Shown: positions 8,900 through 18,470, counted from the stretch's first letter. The stretch is DNA of 64,000 nucleotides from Boseongicola aestuarii (GCF_900184815.1 NZ_FXXQ01000005.1:1-64000); one strand, 5' to 3'. Numbers and translations are program-made. The notes: generated by a model from the sequence alone, not told the origin.

Positions 8900-10060
8900 T
8901 CACTCGGGAAGCGCCTCCGCGTTCAGATTTCTGCTTTTCTGGGCCTGCCAAATTTTCTTCCGGCGCCGCGCGAGGGAGACACCGAGCCGGTAGGTACCTG
9001 CAAAAAGAGTACCAAAAAAGACGGTCGCGAGGAACGCCGCAAACGGAGCATCCCAAAAATACACTCCTGTCAATACAGGTGCAGCGATCATCGGCATGAG
9101 AATAAGGGTGGAGAGTGGGTTCGAATAGACTCGCGCACGCCGCCCAAATAGACAAATCTCAAGGGCTCGCATCACAAGCTGGTGAAAGTGAAGACGGTCG
9201 GGATGCCCTGTTGAGCGCCCGGACCCCCAGCGTCGGGAAATCGCAAGGAGCGTGTCAGCAACGGGCCAAAAGAACACGAGAAGGATCGCCCAGGGCGTCA
9301 GCTCGTCCACGCGCACAACCATCGCAATTGCTAGCCAGCAAAGGATATGTCCAAGCACATAAGCGCCCGCATCTCCCAAGAAGACCTTGCCCCATGGGTA
9401 ATTGAAAACGAGGAAGCCCATGAGGGCCGCGACAATATAAAGAGCAAACTCCCCGGCCACAACGAGACCGGTCTCGAAGGCAATTGTTGACAACGCAAGA
9501 GCGACCAGCACCCCGGTGTATCCGGACAATCCGTTGACCCCGTCAATCAAGTTGAAAGCGTTGGACACCCCCGCACTGCAAAAGAGCGTGACGCCAATTG
9601 CGAAGGGCGCCCACATCATCAAGGTATCAATAACGGGCAGGTCAAGCCTCGGCAGCCAAAAGTTGAGGTTCCAGATCATAAGCGCGGCAGATATTAAGGC
9701 CGCCAGCATACGTCCAGAGGCGCTGATGCGGGCCCCAAAGTCCTCGGCCAAGCCAGCAAGGAAGAGGGGCAACATCGACAAGATCGCCAGAAAAAGAATG
9801 TGCGCTTCGGCTGAAATTACAAAATAGCTGGCTAAAAGCCCCGCAAAAAAGGCAACGCCGCCCAACCTTGGCGTAGGCACCTTGTGTGCGGCCTGAACGG
9901 CCTTTGTATCCTCGCGGCTCAATGCCAACGGGATATGCCACCCCCGCGTCAGACGGATGAGCCCGCAAACGATGAACGAAATGAGGAAGACGAATGATAA
10001 TTCAAACGCGTTTGACAATTGTGACCTCTGTTTCCCCAACGTCTGACTGTTTGGGTCCAT
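8900..10060 (-). CDS. WecA/MraY-type undecaprenyl-phosphate sugar-1-phosphate transferase
   Basis: The 386-residue polytopic inner-membrane protein has about ten hydrophobic segments. Motifs of the polyprenyl-phosphate hexose-1-phosphate transferase family are visible: LAEDFGARIS (first Asp motif), VSNAFNLIDGVNGLSG, FLGDAGAYVLG, and HPDRLHFHQL, the cytoplasmic His motif typical of WecA/WbpL. It should transfer a sugar phosphate from a UDP-sugar to undecaprenyl phosphate and so start repeat-unit assembly for the polysaccharide locus. A C-terminal basic tail follows the last helix. It is co-transcribed with the downstream NusG-like gene (25-base gap). Confidence 0.88.
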   Translation of the reverse strand: MDPNSQTLGKQRSQLSNAFELSFVFLISFIVCGLIRLTRGWHIPLALSREDTKAVQAAHKVPTPRLGGVAFFAGLLASYFVISAEAHILFLAILSMLPLFLAGLAEDFGARISASGRMLAALISAALMIWNLNFWLPRLDLPVIDTLMMWAPFAIGVTLFCSAGVSNAFNLIDGVNGLSGYTGVLVALALSTIAFETGLVVAGEFALYIVAALMGFLVFNYPWGKVFLGDAGAYVLGHILCWLAIAMVVRVDELTPWAILLVFFWPVADTLLAISRRWGSGRSTGHPDRLHFHQLVMRALEICLFGRRARVYSNPLSTLILMPMIAAPVLTGVYFWDAPFAAFLATVFFGTLFAGTYRLGVSLARRRKKIWQAQKSRNLNAEALPE

Positions 10061-10449
10061 AATCTGTCAAATTGACAAATTTGAAGCGTGTTCATACCGA
10101 AAGTTAATCCGGCCGGCAACCAATTCATAGCAAAAATTTCATGTTTTGAACCGAGCCAAATACAAGGGAAGCGAAGGCGTCAGCGACCGCCAGTTGCTTT
10201 GGACTTACATGGCGAGGAAACGCGTTCCAAAGGCTCTGAGAATGGGAGAACGACCGCGTCACTTCTTTCGGCCGCAACTCTAACAGAGAGCCCGCGTTAC
10301 AAGTGTTCAATTGGGTCCAATTTCTTTTTTGGCGTGCCGTAATCCCACAACTGGTGCAGTCAGGTTTCAGCCGGATCGTTGACGAAGGTGGACTTTCCTT
10401 CTGACTGATCATATCGATCGAGAGATTTTTTGCGGATTGAGGATGACCG
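10061..10449. promoter_or_regulatory. Divergent promoter and long leader of the wza operon
   Basis: About 390 bases lie between the start codons of the divergent wecA-like and wza genes. No convincing gene is present. The length allows a transcribed leader where the NusG-like protein could load. I see no good match to the enterobacterial ops element in this stretch. Confidence 0.4.
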
Positions 10450-11529
10450 ATGGGGACGTGGACCCGCTTTTTAGGCGCTGTGTTGGCAACGCTTGCGCTC
10501 GCCGCCTGCACCGATGGGCACGTTCAGTTTCCGGTAACGCTCGAAGCACAGAGTTCCCTTCCGCCTGAAGTCGAGGTTGTCGCGCTCAACGCCGGAAACA
10601 TCGCCTCTTTCACAAAGCGAAGTGATGTCCCCCGACCAACTCGCCTTCCCGCGTTAGAGGCCTGGAATTATCGCGTCGGGGTCGGCGACGTGCTCAGTAT
10701 CATCGTGTTTGACCACCCAGAGCTTACCCTGCCGGCCGGTCCGCAACGAAGTGCCGAAGAGAGCGGCTTCCGTGTTCAGGCGGACGGCACATTCAATTAT
10801 CCCTTCGTCGGCGCGATCGCGGCGCGCGGCAGAGCACCGGAGGAAATTCGGGAGGACTTGCGTGTACGGCTCGCCGAATACATTCCCGATCCGCAAATCG
10901 ACGTCCGTGTGGCCGCGTTCAATTCGCAGGCGGTTACAGTTGCGGGAGAGGTCGTGGCACCAAACCGCTTGCCTTTGACGACAGTACCTTTACGACTTCT
11001 CGATGCCTTGGCCGCTGCTGGGGGAGCCAAAGAGATGGGTGACCTCGCCGGCGTCACGGTGAAGCGCAATGGCATAAACTACCCGGTAAACCTCGAAGGC
11101 TTTCTCGAAACCGGCATGTCGCAGAACAATCCGCTCTTGCGTGATGGCGATGTCGTGACCGTGCCACGCCGCCTCACCCGCGAGGCCTTTCTGCTCGGAC
11201 AAGTCGATCAACCCGCGCCGATCGATCTCTCCTTGGAGCCTATCACGCTCACACAGGCGCTCGCGCGCCAAGGTGGTCTTCAGGAACGCCGCGCCGATGC
11301 ACGAGGTGTGTTCGTCTTCCGCGCCAATGCTACGAAGCCGGGTATGAAGGTCTTCCAGCTTGATGCCAGTTCGCCTTCAGCGCTCCTCTTGGGGACCCGC
11401 TTTCTCTTGCAGCCAAATGACGTCGTCTATGTGACCCGTGCGCCGCTGAGCCGCTGGAACGATGTCATCAGCGATCTTCTGCCGTCGATCAACGTGGTCG
11501 GAAGCATCGACGACCTTGGCAAAGAATGA
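10450..11529 (+). CDS. wza: Wza-type outer-membrane polysaccharide export lipoprotein
   Basis: The 359-residue protein has a lipoprotein signal with lipobox L17-A18-A19-C20. The polysaccharide-export (Poly_export) domain follows, with YRVGVGDVLSIIVFDHPELT and DGTFNYPFVGAIAARGRAPEEI, then two SLBB-like segments (AVTVAGEVVAPNRLPL and EAFLLGQVDQPAPIDL). Wza forms the octameric channel carrying polysaccharide through periplasm and outer membrane, working with the Wzc ring. It is the first gene of wza-wzb-wzc; wzb starts 7 bases after its stop. Confidence 0.92.
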   Translation: MGTWTRFLGAVLATLALAACTDGHVQFPVTLEAQSSLPPEVEVVALNAGNIASFTKRSDVPRPTRLPALEAWNYRVGVGDVLSIIVFDHPELTLPAGPQRSAEESGFRVQADGTFNYPFVGAIAARGRAPEEIREDLRVRLAEYIPDPQIDVRVAAFNSQAVTVAGEVVAPNRLPLTTVPLRLLDALAAAGGAKEMGDLAGVTVKRNGINYPVNLEGFLETGMSQNNPLLRDGDVVTVPRRLTREAFLLGQVDQPAPIDLSLEPITLTQALARQGGLQERRADARGVFVFRANATKPGMKVFQLDASSPSALLLGTRFLLQPNDVVYVTRAPLSRWNDVISDLLPSINVVGSIDDLGKE

Positions 11530-11536
11530 GGCTGAC

Positions 11537-11983
11537 ATGATCCGCTCGATTCTCGTTGTCTGCGTGGGCAATGTCTGCCGGTCGCCCGTGGGGGAAAGGC
11601 TCCTGAGCAAGCGCTTGAGCGGTGTCGAAGTCACGTCCGCCGGCATCGCAGCCCTTGTCGGCAAGCCGGCAGATGGCACGATGACAGAGGTTGCGACCGA
11701 TCACGGCCTCTCCCTCGACGGACATCTCGCACGCCAATTCACAGCAGAGATTGGCGCGGGCGCAGAACTCATTCTCGTTATGGAACCGGGGCACAAACGC
11801 GAGATAGCTCGGATGGCGCCGGAACTTACGGGTCGGATGATGCTCTTCGACCAATGGACAGGTTCGAAAGGGATCGCAGACCCCTACCGCCATCCTCGCG
11901 AGTCTCACGAAACCGCATTCGACCAACTGACAGCGGCGGCCGATGCCTGGGCTGCTCGCCTCGCGCCGGGGGGCAACCAATGA
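11537..11983 (+). CDS. wzb: Low-molecular-weight protein-tyrosine phosphatase (Wzb)
   Basis: The 148-residue protein starts at ATG 11537. The phosphate-binding loop C9-VGNV-C14-R15-S16 fits CX5R(S/T) of low-molecular-weight tyrosine phosphatases, and the general-acid Asp is in IADPYRHPRE. Wzb dephosphorylates the Tyr-rich tail of Wzc, cycling the export machinery. Its stop codon overlaps the wzc start (ATGA), so translation is coupled. Confidence 0.92.
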   Translation: MIRSILVVCVGNVCRSPVGERLLSKRLSGVEVTSAGIAALVGKPADGTMTEVATDHGLSLDGHLARQFTAEIGAGAELILVMEPGHKREIARMAPELTGRMMLFDQWTGSKGIADPYRHPRESHETAFDQLTAAADAWAARLAPGGNQ

Positions 11984-14163
11984 CCACAGAAAATTCCGGA
12001 TCCGCTCAGAACATCGAGGATGACGAAATCGACCTCGGCCAACTCTTTGCCTTACTCTGGGGCCGCAAATTCACGATTGCAGGCTTTACGATCCTGGCCG
12101 GCGCAATCGGTCTCGCAGTCGCCTTGGCAACGCCCCCGACTTACAGAGCCGACGCACTGCTTCAACTCGAAGAGAAATCGGGCTTGATGTCCCTCCCCAC
12201 TGCGCTGAGTGAGTTTGCCGACAGCGACCCTCGAAGCGCGACCGAGATTGAAATCCTTCGCTCGCGCCTGGTTCTTGGCAAGGCCGTGGCCGACCTTCAT
12301 CTCGACTGGCAGGTCGAGCCGTTGGAAATCCCTCTCCTATCACATGCCGTTTCTGCACGCGGGCTACCCCTTCCCGAAATCGAGGCCCTTCGGCAATACA
12401 GCCGCGGCGATGCAACCATCCGCCTCGATCTCCTCGACGTCCCGCCAAATTGGATCGATGCAGAGATCATGCTTACGTCTGGCGGCGATGACAGCTTCAG
12501 CCTGACCCTGCCAGACGGCAGCACGGTAGACGGGCGTGTTGGAAACCTGATCGGGGGTCCTGAACGCGGATTTGGTCTCCGCATCGGGGAACTCGAGGCG
12601 CCTGTGGGCCGGAAATTTCTCCTGCGCCAACGCGAAGAAACCGGCGCCATCAACGACCTTCGCGAGCGCATGTCGGTCTCGGAGCGCGGGCGGCAATCGG
12701 GGATTCTCGAGGTGAGCCTGACCGGGTCTGATCGCGCCGAAACCCAACGGACCCTCGCGGCGATTACCGAGTCCTACCTCCGCCAAAACGTCAACCGGAG
12801 TGCCGCAGAGGCAGAAAGCAGTCTCAACTTCATTGAGACACAGCTTCCTGAAGCCGAGCGCGCCGTGATCGAGGCCGAGGACGCTCTCAACGATTATCGC
12901 CAGGAACAGCAGGCGATTGATCTCGGGTTCGAGGGCCAGAGCCTTCTGACCCAGATTGGAACGATTGAAACGGAGCTGCGGCGCCTCGCGGGCGAAGAAG
13001 ACGAGATTGCTGAGCGCTACACCCAGAACCACCCGGTCTACCAGCAGCTTCTGAGTGCCCGCGCTCGCTTGAATGAGCAGCTCGCCACGCTTCGAGACGA
13101 GGTAAATACGCTTCCGACAACGCAGCGGGAGGTGTTCAACCTGACCCGCGATCTCGAACTGGCCCAGGAGGTTTATCTGCAACTCTTGAACCGGGCGCAG
13201 GAATTGCAGGTACTCAAAGCCAGCACAATCGGAAACGTCCGCATCGTCGACAGTTCCCGAACGGCCCCAAAGCCCATCGCGCCACGGCTAGCCGTTATCC
13301 TTGCCCTGTCACTCGTCCTTGGCCTGGTCTTGAGCATTGCCAACGTCCTTCTGCGGCAGTGGCTGCACAGCGGCATACAGGATCCGGATGAACTCGAGCG
13401 CCTGGGCTTGCCGGTCTTTGCAACGGTCAACCGTGTCCCGGCAATGGAAGGCCGCCGGCGCCGCGGCAGCGATCCGATCCTCGCGCTTAGCGATCCCGGC
13501 GATCTAGCGACCGAAGCCATCCGGTCGCTTCGAACGAGCCTGCATTTTGGGATGCTCGACGCAAAGACCCGATCCGTCGCTCTGACGAGCCCCGCACCCA
13601 ACGCCGGCAAGAGTTTTATGGCCGTCAACCTTGCCGTTGTTGCGGCCGAGGCCGGCCAGCGCGTCTGCCTCGTTGACGCGGATCTCCGCCGGGGACATCT
13701 TCGCCGGTACCTGCAAGTGCCCAAATCGGCTGAAGGCCTTTCTGAACTCCTCTCCGGCTCTGCAAATCTTGACAATGTCTTGCAGGACGGTCCGGTCGAC
13801 GGCATGAGCTTCATTTCCACAGGGCGCTTTCCGCCCAATCCTTCTGAACTCCTGATGCGGCCGGCCTTCGGAAAACTCGTGGCTGAACTCGATAAGCGCT
13901 TCGATCTGACAATCATCGACACACCGCCGGTCCTGGCCGTGACCGACCCTGTTGTGATCGGTCGCACGGCCGGCGCATGCATCATCATCACTCGCTACGA
14001 AACGACCCCGCTCGGCGAAGTCGAGGCAGTGCTCCGTCAACTCAAGGGCGCGGGGGTTAAACCCTCGGGGGCCGTCCTCAACGCATTCGATCCGGCGCGT
14101 GCGAAAAAGGCAGGCGCTCAGGTCTATGCTTACCGCTACGACTACCGGCCAAATACTGACTAA
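11980..14163 (+). CDS. wzc: Wzc-type polysaccharide co-polymerase and BY-kinase
   Basis: The 727-residue inner-membrane protein has a Wzz domain with a first transmembrane helix at about residues 31-50 and a long periplasmic coiled-coil region (RLNEQLATLRDEVN). A second helix (LAVILALSLVLGLVLSI) follows, then a cytoplasmic BY-kinase domain. This has Walker A APNAGKSF (K544), Walker A' VCLVDADLR and Walker B LTIIDTPP. The tail YAYRYDYRPNTD carries the clustered tyrosines expected for autophosphorylation. It sets chain length and drives export with Wza, and is the substrate of Wzb. It starts inside the wzb stop codon. Confidence 0.93.
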   Translation: MTTENSGSAQNIEDDEIDLGQLFALLWGRKFTIAGFTILAGAIGLAVALATPPTYRADALLQLEEKSGLMSLPTALSEFADSDPRSATEIEILRSRLVLGKAVADLHLDWQVEPLEIPLLSHAVSARGLPLPEIEALRQYSRGDATIRLDLLDVPPNWIDAEIMLTSGGDDSFSLTLPDGSTVDGRVGNLIGGPERGFGLRIGELEAPVGRKFLLRQREETGAINDLRERMSVSERGRQSGILEVSLTGSDRAETQRTLAAITESYLRQNVNRSAAEAESSLNFIETQLPEAERAVIEAEDALNDYRQEQQAIDLGFEGQSLLTQIGTIETELRRLAGEEDEIAERYTQNHPVYQQLLSARARLNEQLATLRDEVNTLPTTQREVFNLTRDLELAQEVYLQLLNRAQELQVLKASTIGNVRIVDSSRTAPKPIAPRLAVILALSLVLGLVLSIANVLLRQWLHSGIQDPDELERLGLPVFATVNRVPAMEGRRRRGSDPILALSDPGDLATEAIRSLRTSLHFGMLDAKTRSVALTSPAPNAGKSFMAVNLAVVAAEAGQRVCLVDADLRRGHLRRYLQVPKSAEGLSELLSGSANLDNVLQDGPVDGMSFISTGRFPPNPSELLMRPAFGKLVAELDKRFDLTIIDTPPVLAVTDPVVIGRTAGACIIITRYETTPLGEVEAVLRQLKGAGVKPSGAVLNAFDPARAKKAGAQVYAYRYDYRPNTD

Positions 14164-14432
14164 AATTAGGGGCCTGGTCTTGTAACCCGAGCGCATATGA
14201 AACAGTGTCCAATCCGTGACTTTAAAGTCGAAGACTTCCAATCATCAAGACGGCCCGCGACCAAGCGAGAGCCGATGCGGTAGCTATTTTATTGACAGAT
14301 ATCAGAGTGTTGCATTGCAGCGGTCCGTGCAGCATAGTTTGCCGGGCACCCTCTCTTGATGAGATGATCGGCCGTGCCGTAAGAAATACCGACCCTGCGG
14401 GTCGCCTCAGAGACTTTAAACTGGATCACCAC

Positions 14433-15998
14433 ATGATTGACCGGAAAAATCGTCGCCGTCACTCGGGTGCGAACCAAGCATCCACTCTTCGCGGCGCTCT
14501 GGTTGTTCTTGCCATCCTGGCCCCGATCCAGGCGCAGGCACAAGATATCCGGTTCCACGGCGTTGAGACTGGCGACCTGCTCCGCGAAGAGACCCTCGAG
14601 CTGCGCTTTGGATGGCATCAATCGAATTCTGAAACCACCGGCGGCACCGGACAACAGGTCTACGAGAGCGGTATCGCCTATCGCGGAACGGGCGAGTGGC
14701 AACTTGGTGCGCGCGTCTCGGTCTATGATGACCCACCCCCCGCTGCGATTGGCGGTAGCCTGGCAAACCTCTCGATTCTCAGCATCGGTGTTGAGGCGAA
14801 GCGGTCCTTCATCGAAACGGAGCGGCTCTCCGGGGCGGTCACAGCCTCTTTCGAAGGCTTTCGATACGCCTCCGGTTTGTCCAAATCCGACATTGAGATC
14901 GATACTGTAGTTGGATCGCTTCACGCACCCGTGTCCCTGTCACTCACTCCCAAACTTCGTGCACATATTGATCCGGCGGTCGCTTTTCTGCCGGATCGCA
15001 TGAATGGTGGTGACGGATTTGGAACGACTGCCTTCCTCGGCACGGCCCTCTCATGGGAGGCAACCGACAGGGTAACGGCCTACGCTGAGGCAACCTATCA
15101 AGTCGCAGGACGCGGCAACACTTTCGATGCCTCTGGCGCGATTGTCAGAGACCTTGCCTGGAGCGCTGGGGCTCGCATTCAAGTCGCACCGGCTGCCGAT
15201 CTTGATCTTTACGTCACAAACCGAGCAGGTGGAACTATGGCCACATCTGGCCTGACCCTTCCTCCAAATGGCGATCAGACATTGTTCGGAGCCCAACTCG
15301 TTTATCGCCCCGGCCAGGACCGCGAGCCACGCCCGGAGACTGACCAAAACGCAGTCCGACCTCCCGATGGTCTCATGCTCCGAAGCGGTGCCATCCTGCC
15401 TTTGGAGACCCGGCGCCTAATCGCGTCAGCCGGAACAGGTGGGGCGGCGACACTTGGCATCTCGACATCGCCGGATACCGGCTTGCAGTTCGACGTATTT
15501 CTCGAGCGCCATGCCGAGGCTTCGGCAGACCAGGTTAGCGTCGCGCCAGGACCAAATCGCTATATGCTTGGCGGACGCCTGCAGCTCCATGAGCCCACAG
15601 CAGCTCTGCCGGTCTGGATCGCGGCAGGGGTCTTCGCGGGCCGTGAGACTGAGCCGCCCGGTGCAGGCGCTTTTTATGGGGAGCTCACGGCGAGCAAAAC
15701 ACTGCGATCCGGGTATTCGGTCCGCGTGCAACCACACATTGCCGCCTGGGGAGATCAGCGCCGCGTGGGGCTTGGTTTGGGGATAAGCCGTCCCGTCAGC
15801 GACACCCTCGAACTGATTGGAGAGTTCAGTCTGAACGGGTCAAGAGAAGACACATGGGCGACGGGTATTCGGTGGAACAGACAGAACGCGCTGTCGTTCA
15901 CAGCTTTCGCCACAAACTCCATAGGGCTCCAGGGGCACGGCACGATGATTGCGGCCAAAGAGCCGAGGCTGCAAGTGAGCCTTGAGAGGTCGTTTTGA
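14433..15998 (+). CDS. Outer-membrane beta-barrel protein of the polysaccharide locus
   Basis: I choose ATG 14433 because it gives a clean signal peptide ending ILAPIQAQAQD; the frame continues 47 codons upstream, but those residues look non-coding. The mature 500-residue protein is made of alternating amphipathic strands with aromatic girdles, ends in the outer-membrane-type SLERSF, and has no globular motif. Placed directly behind wza-wzb-wzc, it probably helps secrete or anchor the polysaccharide at the outer membrane. The ribosome site is weak (GGATCACC), and the gene follows wzc by 270 bases, so it may have its own start. Confidence 0.65.
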   Translation: MIDRKNRRRHSGANQASTLRGALVVLAILAPIQAQAQDIRFHGVETGDLLREETLELRFGWHQSNSETTGGTGQQVYESGIAYRGTGEWQLGARVSVYDDPPPAAIGGSLANLSILSIGVEAKRSFIETERLSGAVTASFEGFRYASGLSKSDIEIDTVVGSLHAPVSLSLTPKLRAHIDPAVAFLPDRMNGGDGFGTTAFLGTALSWEATDRVTAYAEATYQVAGRGNTFDASGAIVRDLAWSAGARIQVAPAADLDLYVTNRAGGTMATSGLTLPPNGDQTLFGAQLVYRPGQDREPRPETDQNAVRPPDGLMLRSGAILPLETRRLIASAGTGGAATLGISTSPDTGLQFDVFLERHAEASADQVSVAPGPNRYMLGGRLQLHEPTAALPVWIAAGVFAGRETEPPGAGAFYGELTASKTLRSGYSVRVQPHIAAWGDQRRVGLGLGISRPVSDTLELIGEFSLNGSREDTWATGIRWNRQNALSFTAFATNSIGLQGHGTMIAAKEPRLQVSLERSF

Positions 15999-16110
15999 GG
16001 CGCAGGACGGGGCCGCGCAGACAAGCGGCCGGCCCGCGATCGAGGTCGAGAGTTTGCGTTATCGGGCATTTGATCGATTAAGTTCGCTAACGAACCAGCT
16101 CTGAAAAAAG

Positions 16111-16507
16111 ATGGAGATGAGAATGCGCAATTCTTTGAAGCGTCACTTTAGACCGCTAGCTCAAAACGCTCGGTTCATTAGTCAAGGCTTTCAAGACCCA
16201 GCGCCAAACTGGGTGAAATGGCGGGTGCTGAAGAAGTTCTTTATTCCGGACGGCGTATGCGTCGAAACCGGAACGTATTTGGGAAAAACCACAAATTTTC
16301 TTGGTCGCAACTACAAAAAAGTCTACTCGCTAGAACCTTACTTTCCGTTATCCGTCACCTAATGTTCTGGTAGAGTTCGCGAACAATAATGGTTTCAGCT
16401 GGACCGTTGAGAGAGAGATTCCTTATTTGGTCAAGGTAGAAAGAACTTTGGGTGACGAGAAATCGAAAAATCCAATCATCGTCCGCGCTCGGGCCAAATG
16501 GGCGTGA
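16111..16507 (+). pseudogene. Frameshifted SAM-dependent methyltransferase remnant
   Basis: The first frame (16111-16362) encodes a start of a class I methyltransferase: CVETGTYLGKTTNFLG is the SAM-binding loop and YKKVYSLEP the end of the second strand. It then stops. From 16358 the +1 frame stays open to a TGA at 16507 (PNVLVEFANNNGFSWTVERE), which could be later sequence of the same or another gene. The core and C-terminal methyltransferase domain are missing, so this is a broken gene. It opens the AT-richer variable core of the locus. Confidence 0.6.
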
Positions 16508-16532
16508 CGGAAGGATGCAACACACCTAATCT

Positions 16533-16853
16533 TCATGAACAAAACGCCATATAGCTGCTGGTAAGATGTCGCTGGAAGCTTTTTCGGCCTGGGCCATCTC
16601 GGCGGGGTAAACCATAATAGTAGTCTCCAACTCCAGATTGGATGTCATTGCACAGTGCGGTCGCAAAGGACTTCCTTTGCGTCATTAATGCGACCGAAAT
16701 TACAACTCTGTCTTGCTGTACGTGGCTCTGCAATGAATGCCGAAAATCACCGTTTCTTGTTAAGTCGGGGACCGTATCTGCTGCCTTTACTTGGGCTAAT
16801 GGAACAGAAATTGCCATGATCGAAACTGCGAGCCAAATTGTAGCCCCGCTCAT
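16533..16853 (-). CDS. Candidate small exported protein (weak)
   Basis: A 106-codon minus-strand frame begins with a signal-peptide-like stretch (ATIWLAVSIMAISVPL, then AQVKAADT) and contains a Cys pair late in the chain. It covers a stretch with no plus-strand gene and overlaps only the first 38 bases of the membrane-protein gene at 16816. There is no clear ribosome site and I recognise no family. It may be a chance frame. Confidence 0.25.
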   Translation of the reverse strand: MSGATIWLAVSIMAISVPLAQVKAADTVPDLTRNGDFRHSLQSHVQQDRVVISVALMTQRKSFATALCNDIQSGVGDYYYGLPRRDGPGRKSFQRHLTSSYMAFCS

Positions 16854-17442
16854 ACTGTTGGTTTTGCTCTATATTGATTACTTTTTGATTGCGCACAGAA
16901 TACGCGGCGAACTCAGGCAAAGAGGCTTCAATGCATTCAGCAGAGTAATGCAGCTTGGTTATATGAACCGGCTCTTGGTCTTTGGTTTTCAGGTCGCAAT
17001 TGCGATCAACATCGATTTGAACAACGATACGACCACTTTGCTGTTCTTGTTGCTCTTTGTACCGTCCTTCGGGATACTCCTAATGTCTTCTAGGGACTCG
17101 AAGCGATTATTCCATTTGAACAATGCGAGGAGGATCCTCACAATCAGGGAGATAATATTAATCCATTTATCTTATGCGCTCTTCTGCGGCGCTTGGGTGA
17201 TGCCGCTTCTCGTAAACTTGGCAAACGACAGCTTAAAGAGCACTGCCATGACATCTGTGACCCTCGCCAATGGTATCGCAGGGTTCATCATAGCATTCGT
17301 CCAAGAGCCTGCGATGCAGCGCTTATCGAAGTCTCATGCGGATCTCGAGAAATTCTTAGAGGTAACCAGATGGATTAGGAGAAATGTTTCGATCGGCATC
17401 TTGGTCTTGACGACTGCCTGCTTCTTTTGGGTAAACCTTTGA
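16816..17442 (+). CDS. Polytopic membrane protein of the polysaccharide core, possible flippase-like
   Basis: The 208-residue protein starts at ATG 16816 after GGAACAG and has about six hydrophobic helices with short loops. The C-terminal half, STAMTSVTLANGIAGF then VQEP near a helix, recalls from memory the Amj (DUF2837) alternative lipid II flippases; that resemblance is weak and unverified. It lies immediately upstream of the Wzy-like gene and overlaps it. No conventional Wzx flippase is found in the locus, so a lipid-linked-sugar transport role is a reasonable but unproved inference. Confidence 0.55.
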   Translation: MIETASQIVAPLILLVLLYIDYFLIAHRIRGELRQRGFNAFSRVMQLGYMNRLLVFGFQVAIAINIDLNNDTTTLLFLLLFVPSFGILLMSSRDSKRLFHLNNARRILTIREIILIHLSYALFCGAWVMPLLVNLANDSLKSTAMTSVTLANGIAGFIIAFVQEPAMQRLSKSHADLEKFLEVTRWIRRNVSIGILVLTTACFFWVNL

Positions 17443-18470
17443 AATTATCTCATTTAATCGGGGCCACGGGCTCTACAGTTGCCTTTGTGGGATCTCAAGG
17501 TGTCCCTCTTGGTCCGCTTATTCTACCATTTGTTATAAGACGGTTTAGAAGAAGTGCAGTGTTGATCACGGTGTCTGTCCTAGCGACCGCATACGTTCTT
17601 ATTCATTTTTTCAGTGGCACCATGGATTTATTCCGCACGATTGAAACCATTGGACGGCTCATATTTCCTATCATTTTGGCCATTCTTGTGTACGGACACG
17701 TCGCCCGACTTGATGAGGCGGGGATACTCAATGTGACCGTAGGTATTGTCGTCATCTCAGTCATCGATCTCAGCGGTGTAGTTCTTCATATCATTACTGA
17801 AAGAGACATCTCCAACATCTATAACCTTAAGGATAAAAACTTAGTCTTCCAGAATACAAACTATACAGCATTCTTGCTTTACTGCGCATTAGTCGCGCGC
17901 CTCAGTTTCGGTTTAGCCAAGTATTGGACGGGTGTCGGCTTTATTTCATTCCTTATCCTCTTAACTTTTTCGAGATCTTACTGGGCAGCGCTCTTGATCT
18001 CTATAGTTTTGAAGCTGACGGTGACGCCGAACGGCAAAATTCTTGCTGTGTTCTTTGCGTTCGTTTCGCTTTTGCCCATGTCAACAATGTTTCAAGATAT
18101 AGATACAGGATGGATAAGAGAAAATATCGACAGCAGCCTCGCCACCAAAGTCGAAATCTTCCTATATTCCGCAAGAGTTCTAATCAGTGATATCTCGATA
18201 GGGTTCTGGGGGTTGGGCCCAAAATCCACCATCGATGAGTTCATAATTACGCACAGTGGGCATTCGCTTGTTGGAATGTTGCCTGAGCTAGGTGCCCTGT
18301 ACCTAGCTTATGTATTCCTTTTCACTTATTTCCTGTGGCGCGGAGGGACCTATGCAAGACTACACTTCCCAGGTACAATGTTGCTCTTGCTGTCAACATT
18401 TCCTGTTTCAAACATTGCGCTTCATTTAGTCTTTCTCTTGCTATCCGTTCGTCAACAAAATGATCAATAA
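17427..18470 (+). CDS. Wzy-like O-antigen/exopolysaccharide polymerase
   Basis: The 347-residue protein is almost entirely hydrophobic helices, with one larger polar loop near residues 220-270 that includes GFWGLGPKSTIDEF and HSGHSLVGMLPELGALY. This layout (about ten helices, large periplasmic loop, G.G....HN/S.. motif) fits Wzy/WaaL-type proteins. Wzy joins lipid-linked repeat units on the periplasmic face. The start is uncertain: TTG 17427 or TTG 17439, both overlapping the preceding gene's stop, consistent with coupling. Confidence 0.75.
   Translation: MGKPLKLSHLIGATGSTVAFVGSQGVPLGPLILPFVIRRFRRSAVLITVSVLATAYVLIHFFSGTMDLFRTIETIGRLIFPIILAILVYGHVARLDEAGILNVTVGIVVISVIDLSGVVLHIITERDISNIYNLKDKNLVFQNTNYTAFLLYCALVARLSFGLAKYWTGVGFISFLILLTFSRSYWAALLISIVLKLTVTPNGKILAVFFAFVSLLPMSTMFQDIDTGWIRENIDSSLATKVEIFLYSARVLISDISIGFWGLGPKSTIDEFIITHSGHSLVGMLPELGALYLAYVFLFTYFLWRGGTYARLHFPGTMLLLLSTFPVSNIALHLVFLLLSVRQQNDQ

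Noticed and set aside
14751-14762. GGCGGTAGCCTG, an 11/12 match to the enterobacterial ops element used by RfaH
   Set aside because: It lies inside the coding sequence of the outer-membrane barrel gene, not in a leader; one such near match in 64 kb is not surprising.
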